Source: Ktedonobacter racemifer DSM 44963
Lineage (GTDB): Bacteria > Chloroflexota > Ktedonobacteria > Ktedonobacterales > Ktedonobacteraceae
Direction: 5' to 3'
DNA: 64,000 nt
NCBI RefSeq assembly: GCF_000178855.1
Contig: NZ_ADVG01000004.1
Span: 1,550,001 to 1,614,000 of the forward strand
Shown here: positions 26,452 to 33,844 of the stretch, in pieces
Numbering within the stretch: position 1 is the first letter of the stretch
How the letters are laid out: every line of letters begins with the position of its first letter
Program-made: the position numbers and the translations under genes
The notes under the pieces: model-generated
The model's database searches: none
What the model was told of the DNA's origin: nothing
What the model saw: the letters and a program-made list of their open reading frames with translations, nothing else

Positions 26452-28089
26452 ATGCCGAAGAAGTGTCAGGGACAACGCAAACAGAAGGAACAGCAGGAGA
26501 AGCGACCGGCGACGCCCACCTTTCTGCTGGAACTGCCCCTGGCCGTCGATGCAGGGCAAGCCGCCCGCCTGCGCGCTCATCTGGAAGCCGCTCGTCAGCT
26601 CTACAACGCCATCCTCTCCCAAGGACAACAGCGCCTGCGCCGCATGCGGTCTGACCCAGCCTGGCAAGAGGCCCGCACCCTTCCTCGCACCCACAAAGCG
26701 GAACGAGTGGCAGCCTTCTCCGCCTTGCGCAAGGCGCATGGCTTCTCCGAAGCCGCGCTACATGAAGCCGTCAAGAGGCTGCGCGTGGGCTGGATTGCCG
26801 CGCACATCGAGGCCGTGCTCGCCCAAACCCTGCCCACTCGCGCCTACCGCGCTCTCAACCGCGTCTGTCTGGGCAAGGGGAAACGGGTGCGTTTCAAGAG
26901 CCGAGGACGTGGCCTCTCCAGCATCGAGAATAAGCGCAACGATACCAGTCTCCGCTTTGTCCTGCAGCCCGCCTCTGAAGGCAACGCCGGCTATTTGCTC
27001 TGGAACGGAGACCAGTTGCCCGCCCTCATCAATTGGAAGGATGAGGTGGTGACCCATGGCTTGAGGCACCGCATCAAGTACGCCCGCCTCATCCAACGTC
27101 CCGCCAGCAGCCCCAGAGCGGCCGGAGCCGATGCACAGGGCTCTCGCTACGTCGTGCAGTTGGCCCTGGAGGGCAAGCCCCACCACAAACCCAAGCACAC
27201 GATTGGCCAGGGCATCGTTGGGGCTGACCTGGGACCCTCGACCCTGGCGCTCGTTCCCCAGCAAGGGGAGGCGAGCTTGCAGGTGTTCTGCGCGGAACTG
27301 GCTCCTGAGGCCTGTGCCATTCGCCGTTTGCAGCGGCAGATGGATCGGCAGCGGCGAGCGGGCAATCCAGAGCACTACGACGAGAAGGGGCGCGTCAAGA
27401 AACAGGGGAAGAAGCGTCTGCCCTGGAAGAACAGCAAGCGCTACCAGGCGACCCGGCGGCGCAAGGCGACCAAGGAGCGCAAGCTGGCGGCGCACCGCAA
27501 GAGCCTGCACGGCCGCAAGGTGCACGAGGTGGTCGCGCTGGGCAGGACCATCATCCTCGAAAAGGTCTCCTACAAGGCATGGCAGAAACGTTTCGGCAAG
27601 AGCGTGGGACTGCGAGCACCAGGGATGTTTGTGGAACTCCTGAGACGCACCGTTGCAAGCACGGGCGGCATCCTGGTCGAGGTTCCCACATGCACGACGG
27701 CGCTGAGCCAATGGTGCCACGGCTGTGGCAGACGGGTCAAGAAGCCGCTTTCTCAGCGCTGGCATCACTGCGAATGCGGCGTAGGACCGGTGCAACGCGA
27801 CCTGTATTCGGCCTTCCTTGCCGCCTATCTCGATCCAGCAGAACCCACTCCCTCGTGTGTCCGGTACCAGGGGTATTGGGAGGGTGCGGAAGCGCGCCTG
27901 CGGGCAGCACACGAGCGTCTAGCACAACGCGCGAGAGAGGGGCAGTCCTTGCCCCGAAGCTTTGGCATCCCCAGAGCCGGAGCGCGTCTGTCCAAAAGTC
28001 CAGGGGAACCACCACAAGAGCCAGCTTTCCTGCATCAGTGGGAAGGACTGGAAGCGTGGAACGAATCCCTGGAACCCCCAGCGCTTTAG
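26452..28089 (+). CDS. tnpB: TnpB-type RNA-guided nuclease, large (545 residues)
   Basis: An apparently intact TnpB. RuvC-I Asp is D259 (GADLGPSTLAL), RuvC-II Glu is E370 (IILEKVSYKAW) and RuvC-III Asp is D450 (VQRDLYSAFLA). A zinc finger (CHGC...CEC) lies between the last two. At 545 residues it is longer than the usual 370-450 and has about 95 residues after RuvC-III. The N-terminus is a Lys/Gln-rich tail. ATG 26452 follows AAGGGGC. It acts on DNA with a guide RNA made from the 3' end of the element, so the hairpin at 28075-28096 is probably part of that RNA. No tnpA is present. Confidence 0.88.
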   Translation: MPKKCQGQRKQKEQQEKRPATPTFLLELPLAVDAGQAARLRAHLEAARQLYNAILSQGQQRLRRMRSDPAWQEARTLPRTHKAERVAAFSALRKAHGFSEAALHEAVKRLRVGWIAAHIEAVLAQTLPTRAYRALNRVCLGKGKRVRFKSRGRGLSSIENKRNDTSLRFVLQPASEGNAGYLLWNGDQLPALINWKDEVVTHGLRHRIKYARLIQRPASSPRAAGADAQGSRYVVQLALEGKPHHKPKHTIGQGIVGADLGPSTLALVPQQGEASLQVFCAELAPEACAIRRLQRQMDRQRRAGNPEHYDEKGRVKKQGKKRLPWKNSKRYQATRRRKATKERKLAAHRKSLHGRKVHEVVALGRTIILEKVSYKAWQKRFGKSVGLRAPGMFVELLRRTVASTGGILVEVPTCTTALSQWCHGCGRRVKKPLSQRWHHCECGVGPVQRDLYSAFLAAYLDPAEPTPSCVRYQGYWEGAEARLRAAHERLAQRAREGQSLPRSFGIPRAGARLSKSPGEPPQEPAFLHQWEGLEAWNESLEPPAL

Positions 28090-28096
28090 CGCGGGG
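28075..28096 (+). repeat. Right-end hairpin of the tnpB element
   Basis: CCCC, GCGCT (28081-28085), then AGCGC (28088-28092) and GGGG form a compact stem across the tnpB stop codon, as at IS200/IS605 right ends. The tnpB guide RNA scaffold is expected to end just after it. Confidence 0.6.
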
Positions 28097-28099
28097 AGA

Positions 28100-28410
28100 T
28101 ACATACTAGCTTCAGAGAAGGAGACATTTATGCCTGCCTTGCGCTTTCTGCATAATAAACGCCAGCAACGCTAGGCACTTAAGCAACTCCGCGTTGATTA
28201 ATGGCTCCTCCCGGGAATAAATCTGAGCTACCGACGTGTTTTTTTATGGCAGAACAATGTGTACAGCAATGGAAAAACTGAGAAGGAGCTTAGATATATG
28301 CAGTATCTAAGGGTGGGAGATGCTGCGTCCGGTTCTGAGCTTCTTTGACCTTTCTAATGAAAGGTTTTGACACCTGAACTTGACACCTTATTTGTTTTTT
28401 CTGGTCAGGC
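28100..28410. other. Gene-free region after tnpB
   Basis: Contains small hairpins: CTTAGATA/TATCTAAG around 28293-28315, and ACCTTTC/GAAAGGT followed by TTTT near 28348-28368. It ends with the double TTGACACC motif at 28367-28392. No ORF with a plausible start was found. Confidence 0.45.
28367..28392 (+). repeat. 26-bp direct repeat, copy 1 (TTGACACC doublet)
   Basis: TTGACACC, TGAAC, TTGACACC, TTATT: identical over 26 bases to 33714-33739. Copy 2 sits beside the transposase remnant at 33845-35610, so the repeat is probably an IS end and copy 1 a scar of another copy. Confidence 0.65.
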
Positions 28411-28684
28411 TTATTTTCCCTGTTCGTCTAAGTTGAATCTAGTTACTGTCAATTTATTTTTCGTGACAGCTATACGTCCTTTATCCTCTTCGAATTCTCC
28501 ATGCCAATCCAATGAGCCGTTTAGCTCGTAGCCCCAAGAAATAATAAAATGGTCGAGTAGATACTGGAGCCATTCAATATACCCATAGAATTTATCTACA
28601 CCGGCCTCTAACTCTGCTCCATCGTCGCTTGGTATCCAATCGCAACGGCGTGTTGGTTTTCCAGGTGCTAGAGGACCAAGGTAG
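28411..28684 (-). pseudogene. C-terminal fragment of a small conserved protein
   Basis: The minus strand reads, without a start codon, about 88 residues that include CDWIPSDDGAELE, KFYGYIEWLQYLLDHF and LDWHGEFEEDKGRIAV, then stop at 28411. This is the C-terminal half of a family of about 170-residue proteins opening with MGY-TxFTG. The N-terminal half of such a protein is at 32401-32667 on the same strand. The 5' end stops where the ISL3 element begins. Function unknown. Confidence 0.7.
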
Positions 28685-28699
28685 TGTCAGAAAGACCAT

Positions 28700-30556
28700 A
28701 AAATGAATCTTACGCAACCTTGCTGATCGCAGTTGTGATATGCTGAGAGTTTGCATCGTTTTTCATGCTCTGTGGTTTCTTCAGATGAACCACCTGCTGC
28801 CCTTGCATCTTTTTCTTCTTGTCCTTTCTGTCTCGACTCGTTTTGCTCTGATAGAGCACACGAAGCTTGAGCAAATCGACTTCGGCGCGACCATACATAC
28901 TTCTTTTGGTGAGCTTAAGCCGATTCACATTTCCTTCTAAAGGACCATTGCTCCAAGGTAACGTCAATCCCGCAAGAACGGCATCTTTGTCTTGCTGCAC
29001 ACCCGTCACAAAGGACTCAAACGCTTCAAGATGGCTGGCTTTCACCGCTGCCAACCAGGCGTCAAGCTGTTTTCCAGTGCGCTTACGCACCATGTGAAGA
29101 AACATCTCCACCAGTTGGTAGGCGGTCTCAAGGTGTGGGCTCGCTTGCCTCAACTGCCGAAGGTTCTCTTGTTCTTCTTCCGCGCAAATCCTCCTGCTTG
29201 CGGAAAAAGAGCCAGGTGGCCTGTGGTGCCGAGAGAGCCAACAAGGGATTGAGCGGTTTCGTCGCTGATGGGGAACTGCTTTTGCGGGCAGGAAAGCTCA
29301 ACGCATCTACCGTCTCCAGGTAGCGATAGATGGCTCGTGGTGACCCTTTATATCCCTTTGCTCTCAGTTCTCTTTCCAGTTGTGCTCCTTGGCGACACCC
29401 TTGTTGCCAGCGTTCCAGGAGATAGGTCTTGTAGGGATCGATGAGGCTTGCTCGAGGCTTGCGGGAACCGGAATAAGGAATATCTCCCCGATCAAGCCAC
29501 TGCCGAACGGTTCGTGGTGCCATGCCCATGTGAGCCGCAATCTCAATGCTTTTCATCCCTTGCTGTTGCAGTGCCATCATCTGCTCGTAACGAGCTGTTC
29601 GCTCCGCTTGACGAGCGTGTTGTGCTCGTTTCGGAGCCGCGTGTCCTGGGATGACTTTGACGCTCAGGTGAGGGTTGCTGCCCGTCGAGGGTCTTGGCTT
29701 CTGCCTGCTCAGCACGACGCAGTTGCATCAGGCTTTGGGTCAATTGCACTGAGACACATGCAGCTAGATTCTTCACCAAATGCCAGCGGTCACGTACCTG
29801 TACAGCTTGGGGAGCCCCTTTTTGAATAGCTGACGCATATTCCGAGGAGCCATCGCGGCTGACCACCTTGATGGAGGGATGCTTGAGCAGCCAGGCGGAG
29901 ACCGTTTTGACCGAGCGGTCGGGAAGCAGGTCAATGGGCAGGCCCAATTCCAGGTCACAGATCAGGGTTCCATAGCGCAGCCTGCGCTTGCGTGCCCAGT
30001 CATCGAGACCAATAGTGTGTGGTGCTGACTGAGCCGACGGGTGTGATTGGCGAACCAGACGCAAGATCGTATCGCGACTTCCGCTGATGCCGAGTTCACT
30101 TCCTACATCCGCTCCGGCTTGGCCCCCGATTTTGAGTCCCAACTCACAAAGGGCTTTTTGCAGCCGTTTGGTGCGGCTCCGCGTGAGGGCGACAAAGCTC
30201 TGGAAGCCGTTCAACGAAGATCTTTTGCGCACAAGTACTCTTTTTACAAAAGAAACGGCGGACATGCATGATGAGGCGGATGGAGTGCCCAACGGAGGGA
30301 AGATCGCGCAACGTCCGCGTATAGCGACTTTGGAGACGCGAAGATGCGGTTCCACAGGAGGGGCAAGAGGCTGTTGGGGATGTCGTACGTAGGGTCAGGA
30401 TGATCTCCTCGGCTCCCTCTACTCCTTCCACTTCAACATTGGGAAGGTCTGGAAAAATGATCATGGGATGTTTTGGGGTCCTCAAAAAAGCTCTGAAAAA
30501 AAAGCGAAAAAATGTTCAACTTTTTGGTATACCACATTACTCACCAGCAAGGTTGG
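28700..30556 (-). mobile_element. ISL3-family insertion sequence, inactive
   Basis: Ends are related inverted repeats: TTACGCAACCTTGCTGAT near 28711-28729 and, inverted, CAGCAAGGTTG near 30545-30555 with an adjoining TACCACATT. It is occupied by one broken transposase gene. The outer part of the right end appears cut or overlapped by the DUF4253 cassette that follows. Confidence 0.65.
28710..30485 (-). pseudogene. ISL3-family transposase with three frameshifts
   Basis: Four overlapping frames together make one ISL3 transposase of about 560 residues. The N-terminus has the zinc ribbon (CPSCG, then CAQKIF). The second part carries the DDE-region IGLDDWARKRRLRYGTL and VSRDGSSEYASAI. The third has a helix-turn-helix-like TVRQWLDRG. 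The fourth ends with LPWSNGPLEGNVNRLKLTKRSMYGRA, the family's conserved C-terminal Glu region. Frame changes are near 30150-30350, 29550-29710 and 29130-29150. It cannot make an intact enzyme. Confidence 0.85.
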
Positions 30557-30559
30557 TTG

Positions 30560-30668
30560 TTACGCAAGTTTGCTGATGACAAATGTGGTAGACTGGGAGC
30601 TTGAACAATTTTTCTCTCCAACGAGAAGGTGATAACCATTTTCCCCGAACTTTTGAGCAAGAAAGAAC
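30560..30668 (+). repeat. 109-bp inverted repeat, left copy, of DUF4253 cassette
   Basis: Matches the reverse complement of 31639-31748 almost perfectly from GCTGATGACAAATGTGG to GAGCAAGAA, with one indel in a T/A run and a few outer mismatches. The outermost bases (TTACGCAA...GCTGAT) resemble the ISL3 terminal repeats next door. Confidence 0.85.
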
Positions 30669-30702
30669 TAACTTACTGAAATAAAATGCATGAGAGACCT
30701 TG

Positions 30703-31458
30703 ATGGATCAAAAAACACTTGCGGCGCTTCACCAACAGTATGACACGAGGATGTCTTCATTTCTGCCATCCGTGGCTTTTGAGGACGGCCTATCTTACCA
30801 GGGAGAGGTCCAGAGTAGAAATGACATTACAACTTGGCAGACATTGCGCAGTCTGGTCGATGTGACCGGGTACTGGCCGCTCTTGACTCATAGGTCGTTG
30901 GAAGACATCATGGAGTATCAGTCTGGAAAGAGACGTCCTCCACACGAGATCATCGATGAGGGACTACGCCTCAATGCAGAGAACTGGGTCCACCAAAGCA
31001 TCGAAGAGTATCGCTCATTTTACTATCATGATGTCCCTCGCGGTGAGTGGCCGGATAAGACCCAGGGCAAGACCACACCAAAGAACAGCTCCACGACAAA
31101 AGGGAGCGAAGCACCACGATTTGAACCCTTCATATTGCTCCCTACGACAGAAGGGTGGCGAGTTCCGGCCTATCTGAACTTCGGTGGTTGGAATGGATGC
31201 CCATATTCTCCAGCACACGTCTGTATGATGAAGCACTGGCAGGAACATTATGGAGCCGAAATCATGTTCATGGGAAGTGATACTGTTGCAATGTATGTAT
31301 CACGTCCTCCACAGGATCGAGAGAGTGCCTTGCAACTCGCTTGGGAACAGTTTGCGTACTGCTCCGATACGATCGGAGTCGCCCCAGGTATAGAGACGCT
31401 TGAAGATTTAGCTGCCAAATTGCTTAGCTCTTCAGTGTGGGGCTTCTGGTGGGACTGA
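30703..31458 (+). CDS. DUF4253 domain protein
   Basis: A 251-residue protein. The C-terminal half is a clear DUF4253 domain: GWRVPAYLNFGGWNGCPYSP, HWQEHYGAEIMFMGSD, then YVSRPP and LAWEQFAYCSDTI, ending in the typical VWGFWWD. The N-terminal 110 residues are not recognised. DUF4253 occurs widely in actinobacteria and other groups and has no established function. ATG 30703 is preferred over the adjoining TTG. It is the only gene inside a pair of ~109-bp inverted repeats, so it looks like cargo of a small mobile cassette. Confidence 0.82.
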   Translation: MDQKTLAALHQQYDTRMSSFLPSVAFEDGLSYQGEVQSRNDITTWQTLRSLVDVTGYWPLLTHRSLEDIMEYQSGKRRPPHEIIDEGLRLNAENWVHQSIEEYRSFYYHDVPRGEWPDKTQGKTTPKNSSTTKGSEAPRFEPFILLPTTEGWRVPAYLNFGGWNGCPYSPAHVCMMKHWQEHYGAEIMFMGSDTVAMYVSRPPQDRESALQLAWEQFAYCSDTIGVAPGIETLEDLAAKLLSSSVWGFWWD

Positions 31459-31638
31459 TATCGTGGATTGACATAGGTAATGGTTCCCTGGCAGCAGAAT
31501 CAATTCATCATTATTTACCCAAATCATGTCTACACCATGCTTTTACCATATGCTGTCCTATGAGGACATGCCATCGGTTTTTACGCCACTTCGCTGATTC
31601 TACATGTGATATGGTAAGAGGTTAACTTATTCATCGAA

Positions 31639-31748
31639 GTTCCTTCTTGCTCAAAAAGTTCGGGGAAAATGGTTATCACCTTCTCGTTGGAGAGAAAAAT
31701 TGTTCAAGCTCCCAGTCTACCACATTTGTCATCAGCGAGGTTGCGTAA
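31639..31748 (-). repeat. 109-bp inverted repeat, right copy, of DUF4253 cassette
   Basis: Inverted counterpart of 30560-30668. Its outer end (GAGGTTGCGTAAGAATC on the plus strand) closely matches the ISL3 left end read inverted (AAGGTTGCGTAAGATTC). Confidence 0.85.
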
Positions 31749-31871
31749 GAATCAGAAAATGCGTCAACACCTTGTTTCTAGACCAAGAATTAAGTATTCT
31801 TAGCCCGAGGGCCTGTACAGGCGATTGACAAGGACAAACATATTGAAAAACAGATAATGGAGGAAAAGCTT

Positions 31872-32285
31872 ATGTCAGAACGCCCCTCTGTAGGCGTTGG
31901 TGTGATTATCAGAAAGGGTGACCATGTCCTTCTCATGAAGCGCCAAAACTCTCATGGAGGTGGAACCTGGTCTATGCCTGGAGGCCATTTAGAGTATGGG
32001 GAATCACCAGAGGAGTGCGCCATTCGTGAAGCTGAGGAAGAGGTTGGGGTGCTGATTACTGACCTCACCTTTTGCACGATCACCAATGATATTTTTGAGA
32101 AGGAAGGAAAGCATTATGTGACCCTTTGGATGGAGGGAACCTATGCTTCTGGAGAAGCACGGGCCAAATCCGCTCGTGAGATGTCAGAGGTCGGATGGTT
32201 CTCCTGGAGTGCCTTGCCAACTCCACGTTTTCTCCCGCTAGAGCATCTGCTCTCCCAAGGATATATTCTTGGCAAAGAAGACTGA
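31872..32285 (+). CDS. NUDIX hydrolase
   Basis: A 137-residue single-domain NUDIX protein. The Nudix box starts at GGHLEYGESPEECAIREA and continues EEEVGV, with all metal-binding Glu residues present. It resembles MutT/NUDT15-like nucleotide pyrophosphatases (GTWSMPGGHLEYGES), which remove oxidised or modified nucleoside triphosphates. GGAGG lies 8 nt before ATG 31872, so an upstream in-frame ATG that contains the ribosome site is rejected. It sits just outside the DUF4253 cassette. Confidence 0.88.
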   Translation: MSERPSVGVGVIIRKGDHVLLMKRQNSHGGGTWSMPGGHLEYGESPEECAIREAEEEVGVLITDLTFCTITNDIFEKEGKHYVTLWMEGTYASGEARAKSAREMSEVGWFSWSALPTPRFLPLEHLLSQGYILGKED

Positions 32286-32329
32286 GAGCGAATTGGTTTT
32301 CTCAAAGACTACAAGCACAAGATTAGATT

Positions 32330-32400
32330 TTTGACCTATAAAATCGCCAAATTGTCATATTGACACATATCTCCCCCTTTCGGCGAATTTATGGGCCAAA
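32330..32400. repeat. 22-bp inverted repeat, possible small insertion remnant
   Basis: Arms 32330-32351 and 32379-32400 match at 18 of 22 positions (TTTGACCTATAAAATCGCC against the complement of GGCGAATTTATGGGCCAAA). The right arm ends exactly where the truncated gene at 32401 stops. Confidence 0.55.
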
Positions 32401-32667
32401 TTACAGGTAGCCTGGATCGGGCGCTCCTCGATAGACACAGCCGGTAAAGCTATATCTGCTTCTGAAGCCCTCCCCTGTAAAATAGCATCCATTCTCACCG
32501 AGTGGCAGTCCTACGGCTTCACGAATAGGATCTGGAACATCTTTTATCAGTTCAACATCCCAGTAAACATGAGGCATTTCATTGAATGCTCGAAGATAGG
32601 TCAGATGGGGAGGCGCTAGTGGTTTGTCAAATTTCAGGTGTCCAGTAAACCAGGTCGTATATCCCAT
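32401..32667 (-). pseudogene. N-terminal fragment of a small conserved protein
   Basis: About 88 residues starting MGYTTWFTGHLKFDKPL, with REAVGLPLGENGCYFTGEG, typical of the N-terminal half of a 170-residue family. The frame ends in a stop at the border of a short inverted repeat, and the second half is missing here. The matching C-terminal half lies 3.7 kb away at 28411-28684 on the same strand. Start ATG 32667 follows AAGGAG. Either one gene split by mobile elements or two broken paralogues. Confidence 0.72.
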
Positions 32668-32679
32668 GTGTTGGACCAC

Positions 32680-33237
32680 TCCTTATCTTATAGTTTTATG
32701 AGTCTGTGGAGAAAAATAGAGTGTAGTCCTGCGTAAATTTAAAGACAGAGCTTCTTCCTTGTTTTGCTCTGCCTTTTATTCTTTTTATACCCTTTTATTG
32801 TGGAAGATCGGTAGAAGTAAAGTAGTTTTATTGGTTGCTGTAGACCAGAAAATTTGTCTTTTGAAACCAGTTCATTACCTATAAATTAGGGACTCTAACC
32901 AGCTCCGTATAGCAAAGTAGAACGTCCTTGGTCGGCTCTCCATTTTGTAGTATTATAAGAAAATGTTTTTTTAGTCTACAAGCGGTTCCAGCATGTTTTC
33001 CTGTTGATTGATGTCTATTTTCTTGTCTTTTTCTCTCACATAATTCTTTATGGGTCAACATAGGGTTTGTTGCATTTACATTTATGTATCTTGAGTTTGT
33101 TCTTGGTGCTATGAATAGAAACATACGAAGTAAAAGGTTTTTGTAGTGCTTGCGCATATGAATCTCAACAGTAGTTTTTTCTTAGTGTAAAAGCATTAAA
33201 TTCAAACTTAATGCTTTTATGCAGAAAGGAGGGTTCA
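32680..33237. other. AT-rich gene-free region
   Basis: Noticeably richer in A+T than its surroundings. It contains one copy of a stem-loop repeat (32889-32941). A 12-bp perfect hairpin, TAAAAGCATTAA / TTAATGCTTTTA (33188-33219), ends 9 nt before the ribosome site of the YPYY gene. A possible frame at 32879-33157 reads through the repeat and is not credible. Confidence 0.55.
32889..32941 (+). repeat. ~54-bp stem-loop repeat, copy A
   Basis: Shares AACCAGCTCCGTATAGC and TTGGTCGGCTC with copy B at 33564-33617 (AGCCAGCTCCGTGTAGC; CTGGTCGGCTC). Each copy folds on itself imperfectly. The two flank the YPYY-repeat gene in the same orientation. Confidence 0.65.
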
Positions 33238-33549
33238 GTGAAATTCTCTACAAAGGTAGTTATGCTGACCGTGTTCAGTGGGCTGTTTGCACTGCTGCTA
33301 CTCATAGGTTCAACACAATCAGCATCAGCCGCCAGTACCACAACGACGATGCCAAGCAAGACAGCAACAGCTACCCAATACCCGTACTACTACCCATACT
33401 ACTACCCATACTACTACCCGTACTACTACCCGTACTACCGCCCGTACTACTACCCATACTATCGCCCGTATTATTACGGCTGGCGAGGCGGCTACGGTCG
33501 TGGTTTCTACGGAGGCGGCTACGGTCGCTTTGGTGGCCGCTTCCGTTAA
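33238..33549 (+). CDS. Secreted tyrosine/proline-repeat protein (YPYY repeats)
   Basis: A 103-residue exported protein. GTG 33238 is preceded by a perfect AAAGGAGG at 5-nt spacing. Residues 3-32 are a signal peptide (KFSTKVVML...LLLLIGSTQSASA). After a TTTTMPSKTATAT linker come about nine YPYY/RPYY units, then a Gly/Arg/Tyr tail (GGYGRGFYGGGYGRFGG). Such low-complexity Tyr- and Gly-rich chains are usually envelope, adhesive or condensate-forming proteins. No homologue is recognised by name. Nearby mobile DNA suggests recent arrival or local rearrangement. Confidence 0.8.
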   Translation: MKFSTKVVMLTVFSGLFALLLLIGSTQSASAASTTTTMPSKTATATQYPYYYPYYYPYYYPYYYPYYRPYYYPYYRPYYYGWRGGYGRGFYGGGYGRFGGRFR

Positions 33550-33563
33550 AAAGTAGAAAATTA

Positions 33564-33617
33564 GGCGACCCGAGCCAGCTCCGTGTAGCGAAGTGGAACG
33601 GATCTGGTCGGCTCGCC
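33564..33617 (+). terminator. Stem-loop repeat copy B, probable terminator of YPYY gene
   Basis: GGCGACCCGAGCCAG pairs imperfectly with CTGGTCGGCTCGCC; TTT follows. It begins 15 bp past the stop of the YPYY gene. Copy A is upstream at 32889. Confidence 0.6.
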
Positions 33618-33713
33618 TTTATAGAACTGAGAAAGCCCCTGATGATACGTATATCAAAATGTGTGCGTCACTGCCTTCAGTTCTGGACCTGTCTTGTGTT
33701 CAAATAAAAATTA

Positions 33714-33739
33714 CTTGACACCTGAACTTGACACCTTAT
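33714..33739 (+). repeat. 26-bp direct repeat, copy 2 (TTGACACC doublet)
   Basis: Identical to 28367-28392. It is adjacent to the 3' side of the broken transposase at 33845-35610 and may be that element's end; no inverted partner was found near 35610-35710. Confidence 0.65.
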
Positions 33740-33844
33740 TGTGTTCTTGATTTATCTCCATCGCTGCGCCTCTCACATCCCCGAGATCTCTCTTCTCAAA
33801 CAAGAGGAAAATCAACTCTGTCTCTGGATCAAGCGCGAAAAAAA

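Noticed and set aside
26758-27912. 384-residue minus-strand open frame
   Set aside because: Antisense of the GC-rich tnpB gene; composition is that of a reversed codon pattern.
32879-33157. 92-residue minus-strand frame
   Set aside because: AT-rich, no ribosome site, and it begins within stem-loop repeat copy A; no family resemblance.
33361-33480. Short regular repeats resembling a CRISPR array
   Set aside because: They are in-frame YPYY codon repeats without unique spacers, and no cas genes are present.
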